Shown: one piece after another, positions 28,301-41,399 of the stretch
Layout: each line of letters starts with the position of its first letter
How positions within the stretch are numbered: position 1 is the stretch's first letter
From: Opisthocomus hoazin
Taxonomy: Eukaryota > Chordata > Aves > Opisthocomiformes > Opisthocomidae
Length of the DNA stretch: 64,000 nucleotides
NCBI RefSeq assembly: GCF_030867145.1
Contig: NC_134419.1
Location: 73,713,403-73,777,402, forward strand
Reading direction: 5' to 3'
The notes under the pieces: model-generated
The model's database searches: none
What the model saw: only the letters and a program-made list of their open reading frames with translations
What the model was told of the DNA's origin: nothing
Program-made: the position numbers and the translations under genes

Positions 28301-29709
28301 ATCGGACAAAAATCTCTTTCTAACAAAAGAAGAAAACCCAGCATCTGTGTCTGCACAGCAGCAACAGGAGATGCTGTAGTGGACCTGGCAGTCCTGGTCC
28401 TTGGTGTTCACACTGGCCACGTCCCTGCTTCATACGGGTACACCTGAACACGTGCATGAACATGGAGCTAAGGGCTCCTCAGGCACTTACCAGCACCTGT
28501 GTCAGGGAGCAGCAAGCTACGGAAAGAGACAGAAATTGGTACATCCTGCGTGCTTGGGAAGGGACACACCGGGCAGTTAACCATCAATGCGCACAGCTTA
28601 TTCCCTCCCCACCACCATGCACCCAGAGAAGCCTTTGAGTCACTGCTGCCAAGAAACCAGTGACATTTCAAAGTAGCCGCACGCAGATTAACCAGCATTT
28701 ATGTTGGCTGCAGAAGAGTCAACACAGCTGATCTTACAGCCCCAGACGCACCAGGCCTCCTGCTGCCATTTACTCAGCAGCAGAGACCAGAGCCTCCTGC
28801 CCTCATTCCTCACCATTAGGTACCTCAGGTTTGCTCATTGCTTGGCCCAGGCTCAAAACCAATGTCATCTGCAGCAAACACAGGGCTAAACTGTACTTGT
28901 GGCCACCTGGTCTGTGGACCCATTACTGGCCCTGACTCAGAACACAATGTTTCCTAAAGAGTTACAAGCTGGAGTAAATGAGAGGGATTACCACCCAACA
29001 AACACCAGTATGTCCTCCTTAAATCACAAACTGTGCTCCATATTCCTAACCATCGTCACCAAACACCTTCTCCTTCAATGTATAGATAGTTTTCAATCCG
29101 TGGCCCATGGACACTCAGGAATCCTAGGATGATGCTGCAAAGGGTAATTAAGAAGAGCGAGTCTATTGTTAATGGGCTTAAATTAGCTCTATGGGGATCC
29201 ACATGCCCACTGAAAAGTTTTTTTAATAAGAAAAAAAGGTTTATAGAGATACTCACTGCACAAAAGAACTGATACTCCAAGTTTGACAGAAGTCAGCTGG
29301 AGACACCTTCTTGGCCCTAAGCCCCTCTCCCACAAACAGCACACCCTCCGGGTACTGCGTCTGTACTCACCTTAGTATCTGACGACCTCTCGCCACGCTC
29401 ACCTACCACATCTTCAGCCTCTTACTGCTGGATCCTCGACCTTTGTCAAAAAACAGAGCGCCGAGTTTTGTGTCTGACTCTTCATGCCCACAGCTACACA
29501 GAGAGCACGCCGACAGAGACGGAAGAGACCATCACGGCCGCAAAAGTGCCTTTTATGGACCAAGCAGCTGAGCTCCGTTGCAGCTAGCTCGACGTGATGC
29601 GGAGGGGAGGTCTCCAGGTGTTCTCACCCTAGGGGCTGCAGAAAGCTAGCACAATGCTCATTCAGATCCTCAACTCTGGACTCATTTCTTGCTTTACCAC
29701 ACCCAGCTT
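22341..29709. other. Intergenic, no recognised gene
   Basis: Unique sequence. Around 24.5-24.9 and 27.1-27.5 kb composition is richer in G and C and yields several overlapping 70-170 codon frames on both strands, none with recognisable domains. Confidence 0.55.

Positions 29710-29762
<53 letters not shown>
29710..29762. repeat. TG/TA dinucleotide microsatellite
   Basis: Four GT units are followed by about 21 uninterrupted TA units ending at 29760. Likely length-polymorphic. Confidence 0.97.
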
Positions 29763-29764
<2 letters not shown>

Positions 29765-30779
29765 TACAAGGGGTCTCAGGCAGCAACAGCTTCTATTTAA
29801 CATTTCAGAAGCCCCAAATCCCAACCACAAACTCCTGGAACAAGCTGATGGTCATGCTTCCAAGCTCGTTTGCACCCAAAAACCTACACTGGTTCACTCC
29901 TACGGCAATCCCACTGGGTCTATCACTATAAGGTGCAATTTTCTTGCACTTTTGACAGCACCGGAGGTAAGCGGTTCGCATGGATCTGCGACTGTTATAA
30001 AGTAGATGTTGATGGCAAGGCTACAACTCAAATGTGCTACTGTATTTGCCTAAACAGCAGGGCCTGGGAGCCTGCTTCTCTGCAGTGCGATTCCCGTCTG
30101 AGGCAGGACCTGACCCTGACAGTTGCCCTTTTCCGCCCTGAGCTCCTGGAGTGACTCATTTTCCACTGCTTCATCAGTAGCTTTTTCTTTGTGTCTCCCT
30201 CTCTGCTGGGTCCTGGAGAGCATACTCTATCTCCTGATTTACGCAAAGAATCCCTGGGTTAAAGTTGCTTTGGGATTCTTTAAGAGCAGCAAGTGCAATA
30301 TTGTGCGAAGATGAACAGTTTTTAACCAGCAACGCCAATACCTAAAACCATTAAAAGTCTTCTTACATAAACTCAACCCAAAAGAACCAAAATCAAACAG
30401 CAACAATCACTGGACTGAGAAGCGAACAGGAGGAAACTTCTTTCCTAAAAACAATGTTCATAAAATTTAAAACACACTAAGGTGGAGACAGCTCCTGTCA
30501 TACAGTATCACTAATCAAGTGCTACAACACGCTTGCTCCGAAGGGAAGGCACACCTCTTGCCACGCGCATCCAGTCCCTTTTAAACTTCATTAAAGTCTA
30601 GTAAAACGCACATAAGATAAATATCATTTGCATTTATTACACGAATTAGAAGAGCTTGCCAGCTGGGGAGCTCTCCTCCAGCAGGGCTGTCATTTCCGAC
30701 GAGAGAAAAGCACCAGCACTACCCAGCTGTTTGGGGCCTGTGATGTTCCCAGTCCTAGAAAACCATCGCCCCTGGCTTC

Positions 30780-31030
30780 TCGCCATAATTAGTCAGCGCT
30801 AATACCCTTGGTTAGTCTGTGGAAAAGTCACATTCTGAAAGATCACCCTTGCGAACAGCCGTACTCCTGAGACAAAACGTCACCACTCCAAGCTGTCAGC
30901 CAATTCATCTCCAGCGAAAGTCACCCGGGCCATAAATTGGGAGTCCTTTATCTCAGGACAGCAGACCGAGTGGGGTTTAATTGCTGAGCTATGCTAATGA
31001 GCCTTGTTTGTGACACAAGGTGCTTCATGG
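30780..31030. promoter_or_regulatory. Candidate enhancer with POU/homeodomain motifs
   Basis: Has ATAATTAG (30785), TTTAATTG (30976-30983) and the POU-like ATGCTAAT (30991-30998), followed by CCTTGTTTGTGACAC. Unique sequence; function is inferred only from motif density. Confidence 0.25.
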
Positions 31031-31498
31031 TGGCTCTGTTTGAAAACACGGTATTGTAACCCCCCTGAGGGTACATACAATCAGCTTAAAAACACGGCCC
31101 GTCTGGGTACAGCAAAGAAATCATGTATCGTTCCCTTCAGCATGGCACGTTATCAAAGGCATCATTAACAGCTGCTTCGTGGAGTGGCGGGAGCCTCTCC
31201 TGGGTCAGCTCAGCGCCGTTCGCTCCTATTCTTTCCTCCCTTCTCGTTTTTTCTAAGTCATGAGTTCTGTAAACATCACTGTCAAATCATCTGCAGGGAA
31301 CAAAAAGATATTGCGAATTAAGTCTAGCAGATAAGGGCTGTGTCTGTTTTTAAAGGGAATTAAAAAAAAAAAGCAAAGCAAAACAAAACATACCCAGGAA
31401 AAAGCGAAGACAAAAGAACAGCGGCAAAAGAGTTTCTCGCTGACCTTTGAGATAAAATCTACTGCAGCCTGGATTTCACTTTGTTCTTTTTGGATTAG

Positions 31499-31525
31499 AA
31501 TCTATGATTCTACGATTCTGTGATT
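31499..31525 (+). mobile_element. CR1 3' tail remnant
   Basis: Three tandem tail units (CTATGATT, CTACGATT, CTGTGATT) with no recognisable body. Most likely the end of an extremely truncated CR1 insertion; a chance simple repeat is possible. Confidence 0.5.
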
Positions 31526-32354
31526 AGGGGCTGCAGTAGTGAAGACAGTATTTTAACGTTCGCATTTAGGAGAAGACTAGCACAGGTGGACACAATGCCA
31601 CAGGTTTCCTTGTCCAGATATCATACGCTGCTTCTTTTGCACCATTAAGGATGAGGCTTGCTTGACACAGAAAGCCCAAGCCACATTTCTGGAGAGAAGG
31701 CCAGTGATCAGCATCTTTAAAAATCAGTAGTACTTAAATATGGCATTATTATTCTTATGGTACTACCCAGGGATGCGTGACAGGCACTGCAGACCCCGTG
31801 TGCTAGATGCTCTCCACATCTCTATTTCCCCAGCCTGCGATCTTTTAACCTGGGGGCCCGACCTCGCATACGCTTACACACTCGAGTAACTGCCAGCATC
31901 ACACGGCCCAACTGAAATCAACAAAACTGATGAATGGAATTAAATCAGTAATTACCCATGTCCTTAATTATTTGCAGAACTGGGGGCTATGTGCTTCATT
32001 TTTAGCTTTTTGCTTGAAAACATCAGTTTTAATCTAGCGTGCCTCACTTTGCGCTCAATCCCACAAGGAACAGCGACATCTGGCCTAATTAAGCAAAAAC
32101 ACTTAACGAAGTGTTTAACTTTAAGCATGTGAATACGCCCATTGACTAAATGCTGCGTTCCTTGGGTCAGCACACTCTTCCCCTTGCAGGATGGAAGACC
32201 CTGCAGCCTGGGGTTTGGGGGTAACATAACTGAGGTTGGGGAGCGGGACTCAAACCCCCGGGCTGCCCGCAGCTGCCCATGCAGGGCACTGGCACCTCGG
32301 GGCATGCCGGGTGCTGCCCAGCGGGGTGGGTGGTGAGAGCTGAGGATCCACCAA

Positions 32355-32560
32355 TCCCCTTCCCCTCCCTTCCCTTCCCCTCCCTTCCCTTCCCTTCCCT
32401 TCCCTTTCTTTCCCTTCCCTTCCCTTCCCTTCCCTTCCCTTCCCTTCCCTTCCCTTCCCTTCCCTTCCCTTCCCTTCCCTTCCCTTCCCTTCCCTTCCCT
32501 TCCCTTCCCTTCCCTTCCCTTCCCTTCCCTTCCCTTCCCTTCCCTTCCCTTCCCTTCCCT
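32355..32560. repeat. TTCCC pentanucleotide array
   Basis: An imperfect TTCCC/CCCTT array of about 205 bp. Bases 32411-32560 are 30 perfect consecutive copies; the left ~50 bp carry small changes (TTCCCC, TTTCTT). The minus strand reads GGGAA throughout. The 238-codon minus-strand frame and the plus-strand Leu-Pro-Ser-Phe frame crossing it are products of the repeat. Confidence 0.98.
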
Positions 32561-32679
32561 GGTGCGTTTGCCTGGGGAAGAGGGTGCGGAGAGACAGCTC
32601 TGGGATTTAACGAGAAGCTGCAAATGTTCTCTGTAATTAACTGAACCGAAAGCCTTCACGCTCAAAAGCACATCGCTCA

Positions 32680-33490
32680 TCTAGCGTTGGCCACAACTCC
32701 CACTCTGCAGCCGCAGCCCGACTCGGGGAAAGAGAAGGAGCAGGCGAGCCCCGCTCCGGGGTCCGGTGGGGAGCCGGCCACCCTCGCTGCCAGACGGGGA
32801 GATGTCGTGGGGGCTGCGGACAGGGACCGGCAGCCAGCACCCCTCTGCGCCTCTGCTCCTGGCTGCTGGGACGGGGCGAGTGCAGGAGACCTGCTCTCCC
32901 CACCCTGGACTGCCTGGGATGAAGCCTCCAACGGCAGCTTGCTTCCGACAAGCACTAATTTTCGGCCCCTTAGGACACAAAATAGTGATAACACCCTCCC
33001 TGGAAAAAAAAATAATCCCCCTGGGCCTGTGTAAAATTAGCAGTGTGCTGACTGTCCCACTTTCGCTCCTGCGATGTGGGGCAGCCCGGCTTATCAACAC
33101 TCCGGACCCGGTCAGAGATCCTCGGCTTTACCCGCTGCGAGGGGCGCCCGGGGCAGGCAGCCGCTTCTCCCGGCGGCCAGAGCCTCCTGCCCACCACCCT
33201 GGGAAGGCACCGGAGAGGACGGGGCTGGAAGGCAGAGGTGGAGGAGCTGCAGGCTGCCCGGGCTGCTGCAGGGGAGGAAGAGGAGGGACGTGCCCTTTGT
33301 CGGCACAGGAGACCCCCAGCAATGAGGGCGGTGGGCGGAGGGCAGCTTGGGCTCTCCGAGGGGGAGAGGGTAAGCCACGGGTGCCCTCCACCCTTCGGAG
33401 CCCCCGGGAGCGGCCTGGCAGGGCAGCAGGGACGTCAGTGCTTCAGTGCCGCTCTGTCCTACACCAGCACACACGCGGGGGCCTGGAAAC
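32680..33490. promoter_or_regulatory. Isolated CpG-rich stretch in the gene desert
   Basis: Clearly higher GC and CpG density than the surroundings, immediately right of the TTCCC array. It contains CGGACCCGG-, GGGGCGCCCGG- and CGGCGGCC-like clusters around 33080-33180. Long open frames occur on both strands, but the 261-codon plus frame begins at GTG and none has a recognisable domain. It could be an orphan CpG island, such as a lncRNA promoter or distal element, or just local GC enrichment. Confidence 0.35.
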
Positions 33491-36400
33491 AAAGCAGGGC
33501 TTAATGGGAAAACTCCTCGAAAGTGGCATCATTGCCATAATCCAATATTAGTATAAAATACGACCTCTACCTAGGAGCTCAGAGATCGGTCCCTTGAGAC
33601 CTGTTATCTGCCCAGGTAAAAACCTCCTGTAATGACTCCCCAGGGTGAGGCAACTTCAGAGCTGCCGTGAGACTTCTTGCAGCGTGGAAGACAAATCCTG
33701 GCAAACCTGCAATATCCGAGGAGCAACTCAAGGAGAAAAGAAAAGGGGAGGTGACGCCCAAACACATCTGCAAGTGATGTGACTGCGCACGTTAGAGCCA
33801 CTCCAGGAAAGGAAACCTCCTCTACAAAACATAGACCTCAGAAATAAGCTTTTTCATGATGTCACATAGCCTGTTCTTTCACTCCAAACTACAATCTGCT
33901 CCAACATTATTTTATCTCCCACTGCTCACAGTGAATGTTGTGAGACTGATCCCAACGCAGCTTCCCTGTTAAACACTGATTTAACCTCATCTCAAAAAAA
34001 ACCTCAGAAAATTAGTACCAGATTTGACTTCAATATGAAATATAACAACGTATGAAGGGAGAGAGTAAAGGAAAGATCTGGGTAAAAGAGATGCCGTGCA
34101 CCTTAAACAAGAGGAGCAGTTAAACTGCCCTCGCCCCACACAGCACAGGCCCAAGAGCTCAGCCTAAGCAACAGATCTATTTCAGTAAACAAAAACCTAC
34201 CAGAATGGTACTGGTTTTCTCTGTGCAGTTTTTTTTCCCCCGTACGTCCACCAAGTCGTGTTGCCTTATTTTTTTTTCACGAGGCACATTCTTCCATTTA
34301 AGCGCTTGTGCATGTTTATTAATAGAGCAAAAACGAGTGAACAATGAGCTGCTCTGGGGAGGCTGAAAGCCTGCGCTGGAGCAATGAATCAGAGGAGCAA
34401 ATCCATTTACCAAAATGCTCGTTTTAAGACACTTTCCTTTCACACTTATTTTCCTCTACACCCCAAATGTAATTAGACTCCTAGTGACACGCCGGTCCCA
34501 CATCTACGGCACCGGGTACATCTGAGCCACCCCAGCCTGCCGTCCCCACCCTCCCCGGGCACACCAACGACCAGGCAGGACCCCCGCGCTACCTCCCCTG
34601 ATGTCGTGCTGCCAGACAAGCAGGGAGCAACCGACATCAGCTCCAACAACACGGTGGGAAGCAATGAAAGGTCACTGGAAACCTCTAGAAGAACATCCCT
34701 CGTTACAGCAAGGCCTGAATTGGACTGTAAAAGAACCGCTGTAAACCGAGCACCGTTCAGAGTTATTGCTGCCACGTAGCGGATGGAAGACGTGAGATAC
34801 TGAGATGATTCCGGCCCTCTGTCATATACCCTGTAACCACCAGCGAGCCCAAGGGCTGCAAAGACCTCCTGGGCTGATGTGAGCCAGCTTATACCTCCTT
34901 GCAGCTCCCCTGCAGAGGCACAGGTCGCTGTCAGCAGTTCTCACTCCGCTCCGGAGCAGGGAGGAGGCCCCGCTGTGCTCAGCGCTGTTGACAAACCCAG
35001 CGGAAAGAGAGTTGCTGGCATGAAGAAACACACACACGAGTACAGACACAAACGCGGGCACAATTCCCAAAGCAGTGGAAAACCAGGTCCAGCTCATCAT
35101 TTTTCATAACCCACCCTGCTTTGGCAGTGACACCTGAACTCCTGCTACCTGGGGACCACAAAGCTCCCCGGAGATCCCAAAGGTCAAGTGTATTTTATTC
35201 ATTTACTGTTTCCAAACAGGACTGTTATTTACCAGCTGTCAGTAGCTGGGCACTCGGCAGTTTCAGCTCTTTCTTGGCTTTGCTTAAATAGTTTCCCAGG
35301 CAGTGAGAGCCCGCTGCTGGCTTCGGTGGAGCCGGGACAGTCTCTGATGTGGCCGCGTCCCCCGGCACACCCCAAGCACCGAACCCCTCTGCGTACGGTA
35401 CCACAGTTTCTACATTCGCTCAAATGAGATCAGCTGATTTCAGACAGCACCTACTGAAAGCTGAGTTTTTCCATGCCAGCAGTCGCCTTTCCAGCCTGCC
35501 AACACAAGGCTGGAAGCTCGGCCTGGCGTTCAGTCTGCAGCATGTGACCATTTAATGAGGGAGGTCTATGAACTGCGGGACTAATGCACACAGGCACAAA
35601 AGCAGCTACCCGACATGGCTTGCTTCACTAGAGTGGAAGGATTTTTTTTTGTGATTAAGGCCCACAATGGAGAAACAAACCTATCCCTGGCTCTTTCACA
35701 GCCCTAGTAGGTGACTACGGGCAAATTCTATAACTGTGTTCTACCTTAGGTGTCCCCCACCATTAAAAGGAGATAAAAATGCCCTTTCTCACAGGAGGGT
35801 GCAGCGGGTTCAGGTGTTGGTGGGATGAATGTCACAGTAATGCTTGCAAAATGTAAGGACTAAAATGGAGAAAGCCCAGCTGCGCTACCTTTAACAGCCT
35901 GCGCGGAATGGCTGGATCGCAGAGGTCTGTTGGGTCTCTCGGCAGCACCCGCAGCAAACGCAGCTCCATCGCGTCCCTCCGCCCTGCCGTCCTGCCCAGC
36001 AGCACTCCGCCTGGAAAAGCTCACCGAGGAGAAGCCAGCAAGAACAGCAGCTGTCCCAGGCACGGCACGGCTGGATGGCAATAAGCGTTCCGTGCCCACG
36101 CAGGGCACCAAGGGACAGGGGTCCCTTCACTCTCCCTGCCAAGGCTACGGCTCCCGTGCAGCAGGACAGGGGACCCCCCCGCTCCCCAGCACCCTGTCCC
36201 AGCTGCCCTGCTCAGGGCCAGGGCATGGCCAGAGCCCTCCCAGCCGCTCGGTGACTCGCGTGTGCTCGTGAGCCTCGTTAAGCTGCAGCTTAACTCCACA
36301 AGTCTCCCGCAAGGCTGTTCTCTTGACAGGCTGTGATGAGAATGAAATCACAGCCTCGGAAGGAGGCAGGACATCGCGGTGCTCCACAGCTCACCCCAGG

Positions 36401-39400
36401 CCAGGCAGATCAGACAAGGTTTTAATTCTTCCCTCCAGCAGCTCAAGATGCTGCTTTGCCCCAAGATGGGAGATAGCCCCATGGCAGCAGGGATTTCCTC
36501 GGACTCTGGCAGCAGGCAGGCAGCTGCCGAGCCCCTTCCGTCCCGCCGGACGAGCAGGGTCAGGCACCGCTCAATCCGCAGGACAGTCCTGACAGTTTGC
36601 ATCACCTTTGTGTCGTTTGCCTCTGAAAGAAACAGCGAAATAACACTTTCTCTCTGCTGTTTCCAGGAGAAAGTCACAAATAAACAAGAAGAGCAAGTGA
36701 GTAACTAACTAGAAATTAGAAAAACCAAGACAGTAGCCAGGCTGAGGAGATGGCGGCTGGAGTTGGGTGTTTCTCCTCTCTTCGCCTCCAACAGCCCTCG
36801 TCATGGGGCTCACCTCCAACAGCAGTAGGTAGAACACTGCTGAGTGCCTTTTCTTCCCCTCTGAATAATTTGCCAGCCTCCAGCCCCTGCCTTGAGCTGT
36901 CAGATTTTTTAAAAAACACATTTCGGCAGTGTGAACATAAAACAAACCCTGGAGGGGCTCAGGAGGAGATGCCCTGCTGCAGCCCCAGCCCCTTGAGCAG
37001 GCTGCGCTACTTCGGTGCCATCAACACAGAACCAACCCAGTCTGGTCCACACGATGCCGCAGTCGAAGGCGCAGCGTACCAAGTGTGTCCTTCAAACGCC
37101 TTTTGTGTTAAAGTTTTCACTGTCCTCCCACCATCCTGGTACAGAAAGATTATCCTCTCTGATTTAAATATTCCTTCAAACTGTATTTTTTTTCTGGCTT
37201 CTTCTCACATATCTCTCTCCTTCCTTTTTACACATTTCCACAGAGTGAGTAACTACTTCAGGACTCCCGCTGTCCTGGGATTAGCCCTGCTAGATAACTC
37301 GGGCTCTTTCTGCAACACAGAACAAAAATATTATGGCTACGTACAAACCCAGGGTGGGCTATGGGAAGGGAGGAGGGCAGAGCCCGGCTGGGCCGCAGCC
37401 AGCACCGCCGCCATGCTCAAACCCCACTCGACCACTGCCAACATGGGCAGCCTCCGCATTCGCCGTCTGTAGCGACAGCGACTTAACAGCGAAGTTATGG
37501 CTGCAGAAAAATTGCTTCAGTCACGACAGGTCGTTACAGAATGGCTGTCAGCAGATGGAGCAGATGGGCAGCTGCCCCGGACCGACGTGGGCGGCGCGGC
37601 CGGACGGGCAGCCAGACCACCCGACTGCGCTGGCAGGCTCGCTGGCAAGGCTCTCACCGTCCCACGTCCCTAAATGCGCGTTGATTTCTGACCCTAAACT
37701 ACTTGACAGGCTTCCCTGGAGTATCCACTGTGGTCTCCATGGAAGTCTCCTCTTTCCAATGAGATAAGAACGTGTCTGATCTCTTCCTAACATGTTGGCA
37801 AACAGTGAAGGAAAACAACAGAAGCCTACATGAGACAATATTTTAGCTGTTTTGCAAAGATATACAAATCACTGATATAAAAAATTCCGTATTACACATC
37901 TTAAAGATCCAACCCACAATCTCTCTTCTCATTATGAAGAATATTTTACAGAGCAACCAACCTCCTTCAAGTAGATGCAGCCATCTGTAGCTAGTGAGCA
38001 AGGGGTATAAAGCCTGCCCTCAGACAGCATTTCAGGCAGCATTTAACAAAATTGCAAAGATTTGGGTGTGTTTTGCCACACCATATAGTGTTTACAGGAG
38101 CGGATCTCTCCAAATAGCAGATTAAAGATGGGCTGGATTTTTTTAAAACATCTCTGTCCTGTCTAAAAAGCTTGAAGACTGAAAGCGTGGTTGTGTTCAA
38201 CATGATGTGAGCCCAAGAGGAAACAGAAACAGGGGGAGGGATGGAGTGAGCCAGCAAGTACCACGGAGAAAACCAGTCACCACCACTTAGACAGTCCAGC
38301 ACAGGTAAATACAGCTCAGTTGCGGATGTACACAGATCCTGCATACATTAAAACATTAGCGTGGTGTTGCTGGCAAAGTTGGTTCAAGGTACGTCAAAGA
38401 TGCCAGAACCGCATTCACAGGAGTCCCAGAATTTAAGAGCAATTAATTCAATTTCTGTTTGTTTCATTTCATAGTGACTATGACCCTCGCACATATATTT
38501 CATATTTCAAAGCACGCTGAACATCTTTGAATTCTGGCGTTGTGATGTTTCGTGACATTGCTGAACAACAACACAGCGGCTCTGTCCGCTGCCTTAACCG
38601 GGAACAGTAAAAAAGAAGGGCTCCTGGCACTTGTTAAAACTCCATTAATAAGAAGCAACCCTGTTCTGGGAAGGATTTCACCTCTCTCTTCATCTGCAGA
38701 TGAATGAAAACCTCTCGCGTTGCTGCTCCCTCTTTTGCAGACGCTGTCATTTCAACAGCCTTCCTCCACGCCATAGCGACGGCCACGACTGCAATAACGA
38801 TCTGAACGACACCATCTGGATTCTGCGCGGGTGAGTAGAAGTGGTGAGGCTTTCGTGAGTGGCAGCATAACGTATCAAGAGCCGGGTGAAGCCTGGCATG
38901 TGTCAGAATGAAACAGTGAAATTTAAAAAAATTTCTCACAATTTCCAGGAAAAAATCAGCAATGTTAATTTAGCGTTTTTAAATGTTTTATTTCAGCAAG
39001 GCCAAGACACTCCAGCTTCACAGTTCTGACAGCTACGGATGCTGAAACAACACTAAGAAGCATTTTGAACGAACCATAAGGTTTTAAAACTGTTGTTCAA
39101 ATACTGATGAATTCCACATGTATGAAAAGCTTCCACTTCAGCAAGAGCTTACAAGCAGGCTGTTTTCAAAGGGGTACACTTCAGTTCCAATACACGTCAT
39201 GCGTATCTAGCCTCTCGGGAGCATCATAAATTCGAAGGAAAATCCAACCAAATCTCAGCACTGTTCATTTTTTATTATCATTGCTCTTTTATAACCTTCC
39301 ATAAAACCAGTTCAAGAAGATCAGCTTTCAGCAGCACGCACTTTCAATTTTCATAACGTCGGGGTGTTAAACTTGGAGGGAAGTTGGTTATTAGTTTGGG

Positions 39401-41399
39401 AAACAATGGTGTTTATTGGCATTCTCTTTTTCAAACGGGAAGAGCATTCATATTTCTCTGAAAAGCTATAACAATTTGGTACCAGGACAAAGCTGCTGAG
39501 AAAGTCAAGAAATTTGAATTGTGGAGGATTCTTCTGACAACTAAATATACTCATGAACAAATATTTTTGCTTTCCTCAGCTACTCGAACAAAAATTCAAG
39601 AAAAATAGTAACAAATGGATAAAATATTTACACAAAAAACACAGAAAACCCCCTCAAATGTAATAAAATCCCAGGAGAGGTCCCCCACCCTGGGGGTCCC
39701 CACCTTCCTTTCTTGCACCAGGGGAAAAAATGCAGGACTGGAGTGCATGGCACTCGCCCTTCCCTGGCAGCAGGAAGATATGACTGTGATTCTTGCCCTT
39801 TTTGTCTGAGTAACGAGACAAAAAAGTGGAGTATGTTGTCACTGTGGCTCTTCGTGTCTCAATTATCTCAATAATGTGATTACAATAAATGAATAAATAA
39901 GGATAAAATTAGCAGGATTCTTCCCGTTACTTTCAGCGGGGCCGGAGTTTGAGTTAGTCTTTCGAGATCCACGGACATACTGGTAACCTGCATTTACATT
40001 TGTGCGTATGCATTTACATCTGCTAAGTGCCCTGTAGCACTGATTGTTCTGCCTATTCAGAGAACAGGATTTAAGCATTTTTAAACTGTTTTTTCTCCAT
40101 GTCTTATCTCTACTGTCCTGGCTCTGCTCTCACTTTAAGGTCCTCAAAGCAGGGGCCTTTCCTGATCTCCTTCCCCAGCAGTAAAACACGTTTCCTCGTC
40201 ACCAGCCTTGCCCACCGCTAGCATGGGTCTTTGGTCATCTGCACGCCAGCAACGGCTTGAAACGCAAATATATCCATTTCTCCCTCTAGCACTGACTCTG
40301 TCTTTGGAAATCTTGCTTTTTTCAGGGAAGTTTCATAAACAAAATTCCGTGACACTGGATTACACTTTATTTTAGTTGGTCTGCTACTGGAATGGCCCAG
40401 CACACCACCCTGCCATCCTTCCGGCAGCCCGAGACAACAGTGCCCGAACACGGGGCACGTGTTCACAGCAAGGACATCCGCCTGAACTAGCCTGGTGTCT
40501 TTTAACCGTAAGAAGGTGTAGTTTGATTACATGTGTACGAACGTCAATGTCACAGACTGCTGCATGGCACCCAACCTGACAGACTTCGCTGACGGAGAAA
40601 CTAGAACAGCACGGAACTAAGCTGGCACACAGCTGAGTAACCTGCAAACCGTCTGACGACGCCCCGAGGGTAACCGCCAACACGGAACCATCACCCGGTA
40701 GTTTCCGGGAAGCTCCCCGGTGATCTGTTCTCAGCTGTGTAACATCTTTACTGGAAGAGACATGAAATGGTGCTGCAGCGAAGCTGCGGAAGTCACAACG
40801 CGGCAGAGTGACAGCTGAGGGAGAGGATCTGTGGCTGCCAGGGTGGCACGGCCCCAGGTTTGCTCCCGCTGCCGTTTTGGGGTGTCAGCACCCGGCACAG
40901 CAGCATGGCTGTCGGGCAGGAGGGTGCCAGGGCAGCCTCTGGCGAGCCGGCCCGCTGACGAGCACCGTCCCTGGGAGCGGGAACGCTCTGTCCCTCCGGC
41001 TCTCGCCCTGCCTTCTCGGGGCCCTGCTGTGATTTAAAAATATCCTTTCTCAGACTGGTAGCAAAGACACAAACCTTCTGGTTTACAGTTTAACTCCTTG
41101 GGCAGCACATGATACGAATGCTGAAAATCGACAGGCATAGGAGACTGTTTAGACACCAAAAACATAGAAATACCAAGGGCTTTGCATGGAATTTCAGATT
41201 GTGTCTTTATTTTAAAAAGATAAAGGGAGGGTTTTTCAGGGAAATATCACCCTTCAGTATCCACCCACTACAAGCTACTGTCAGAAACAAAATACTGAGC
41301 TAGATGAACCTTTGATCTCAACCTATTTTTATATTCCTACTCAGCCATACACAATATTTGAGTATAGTACTGTAGCAAAGAATGCAAATCTTGCTGTGC
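33491..41399. other. Intergenic, one long ORF of doubtful meaning
   Basis: Unique sequence. An ATG-started frame of 240 codons (36750-37472, plus strand) is the longest non-repeat frame in the desert but has no recognisable domain. GC-rich patches occur near 36.0-36.6 kb. A direct repeat TGCATTTACAT occurs near 39989 and 40009. No mobile element was recognised. Confidence 0.5.

Larger units (their letters stand above)
29763..32354. other. Intergenic, no recognised gene
   Basis: Unique sequence with the candidate element at 30780-31030, an A-rich tract at 31361-31390 and a CR1 tail remnant at 31499. Nothing coding was recognised. Confidence 0.55.

Noticed and set aside
31964-32680. 238-codon minus-strand frame rich in Gly-Lys-Arg-Glu
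   Set aside because: Produced by the GGGAA pentamer array; the flanks have no coding features.
32766-33551. 261-codon plus-strand frame
   Set aside because: Starts at GTG, no ATG-based or domain support, and competing frames on both strands are just as long in this GC-rich stretch.
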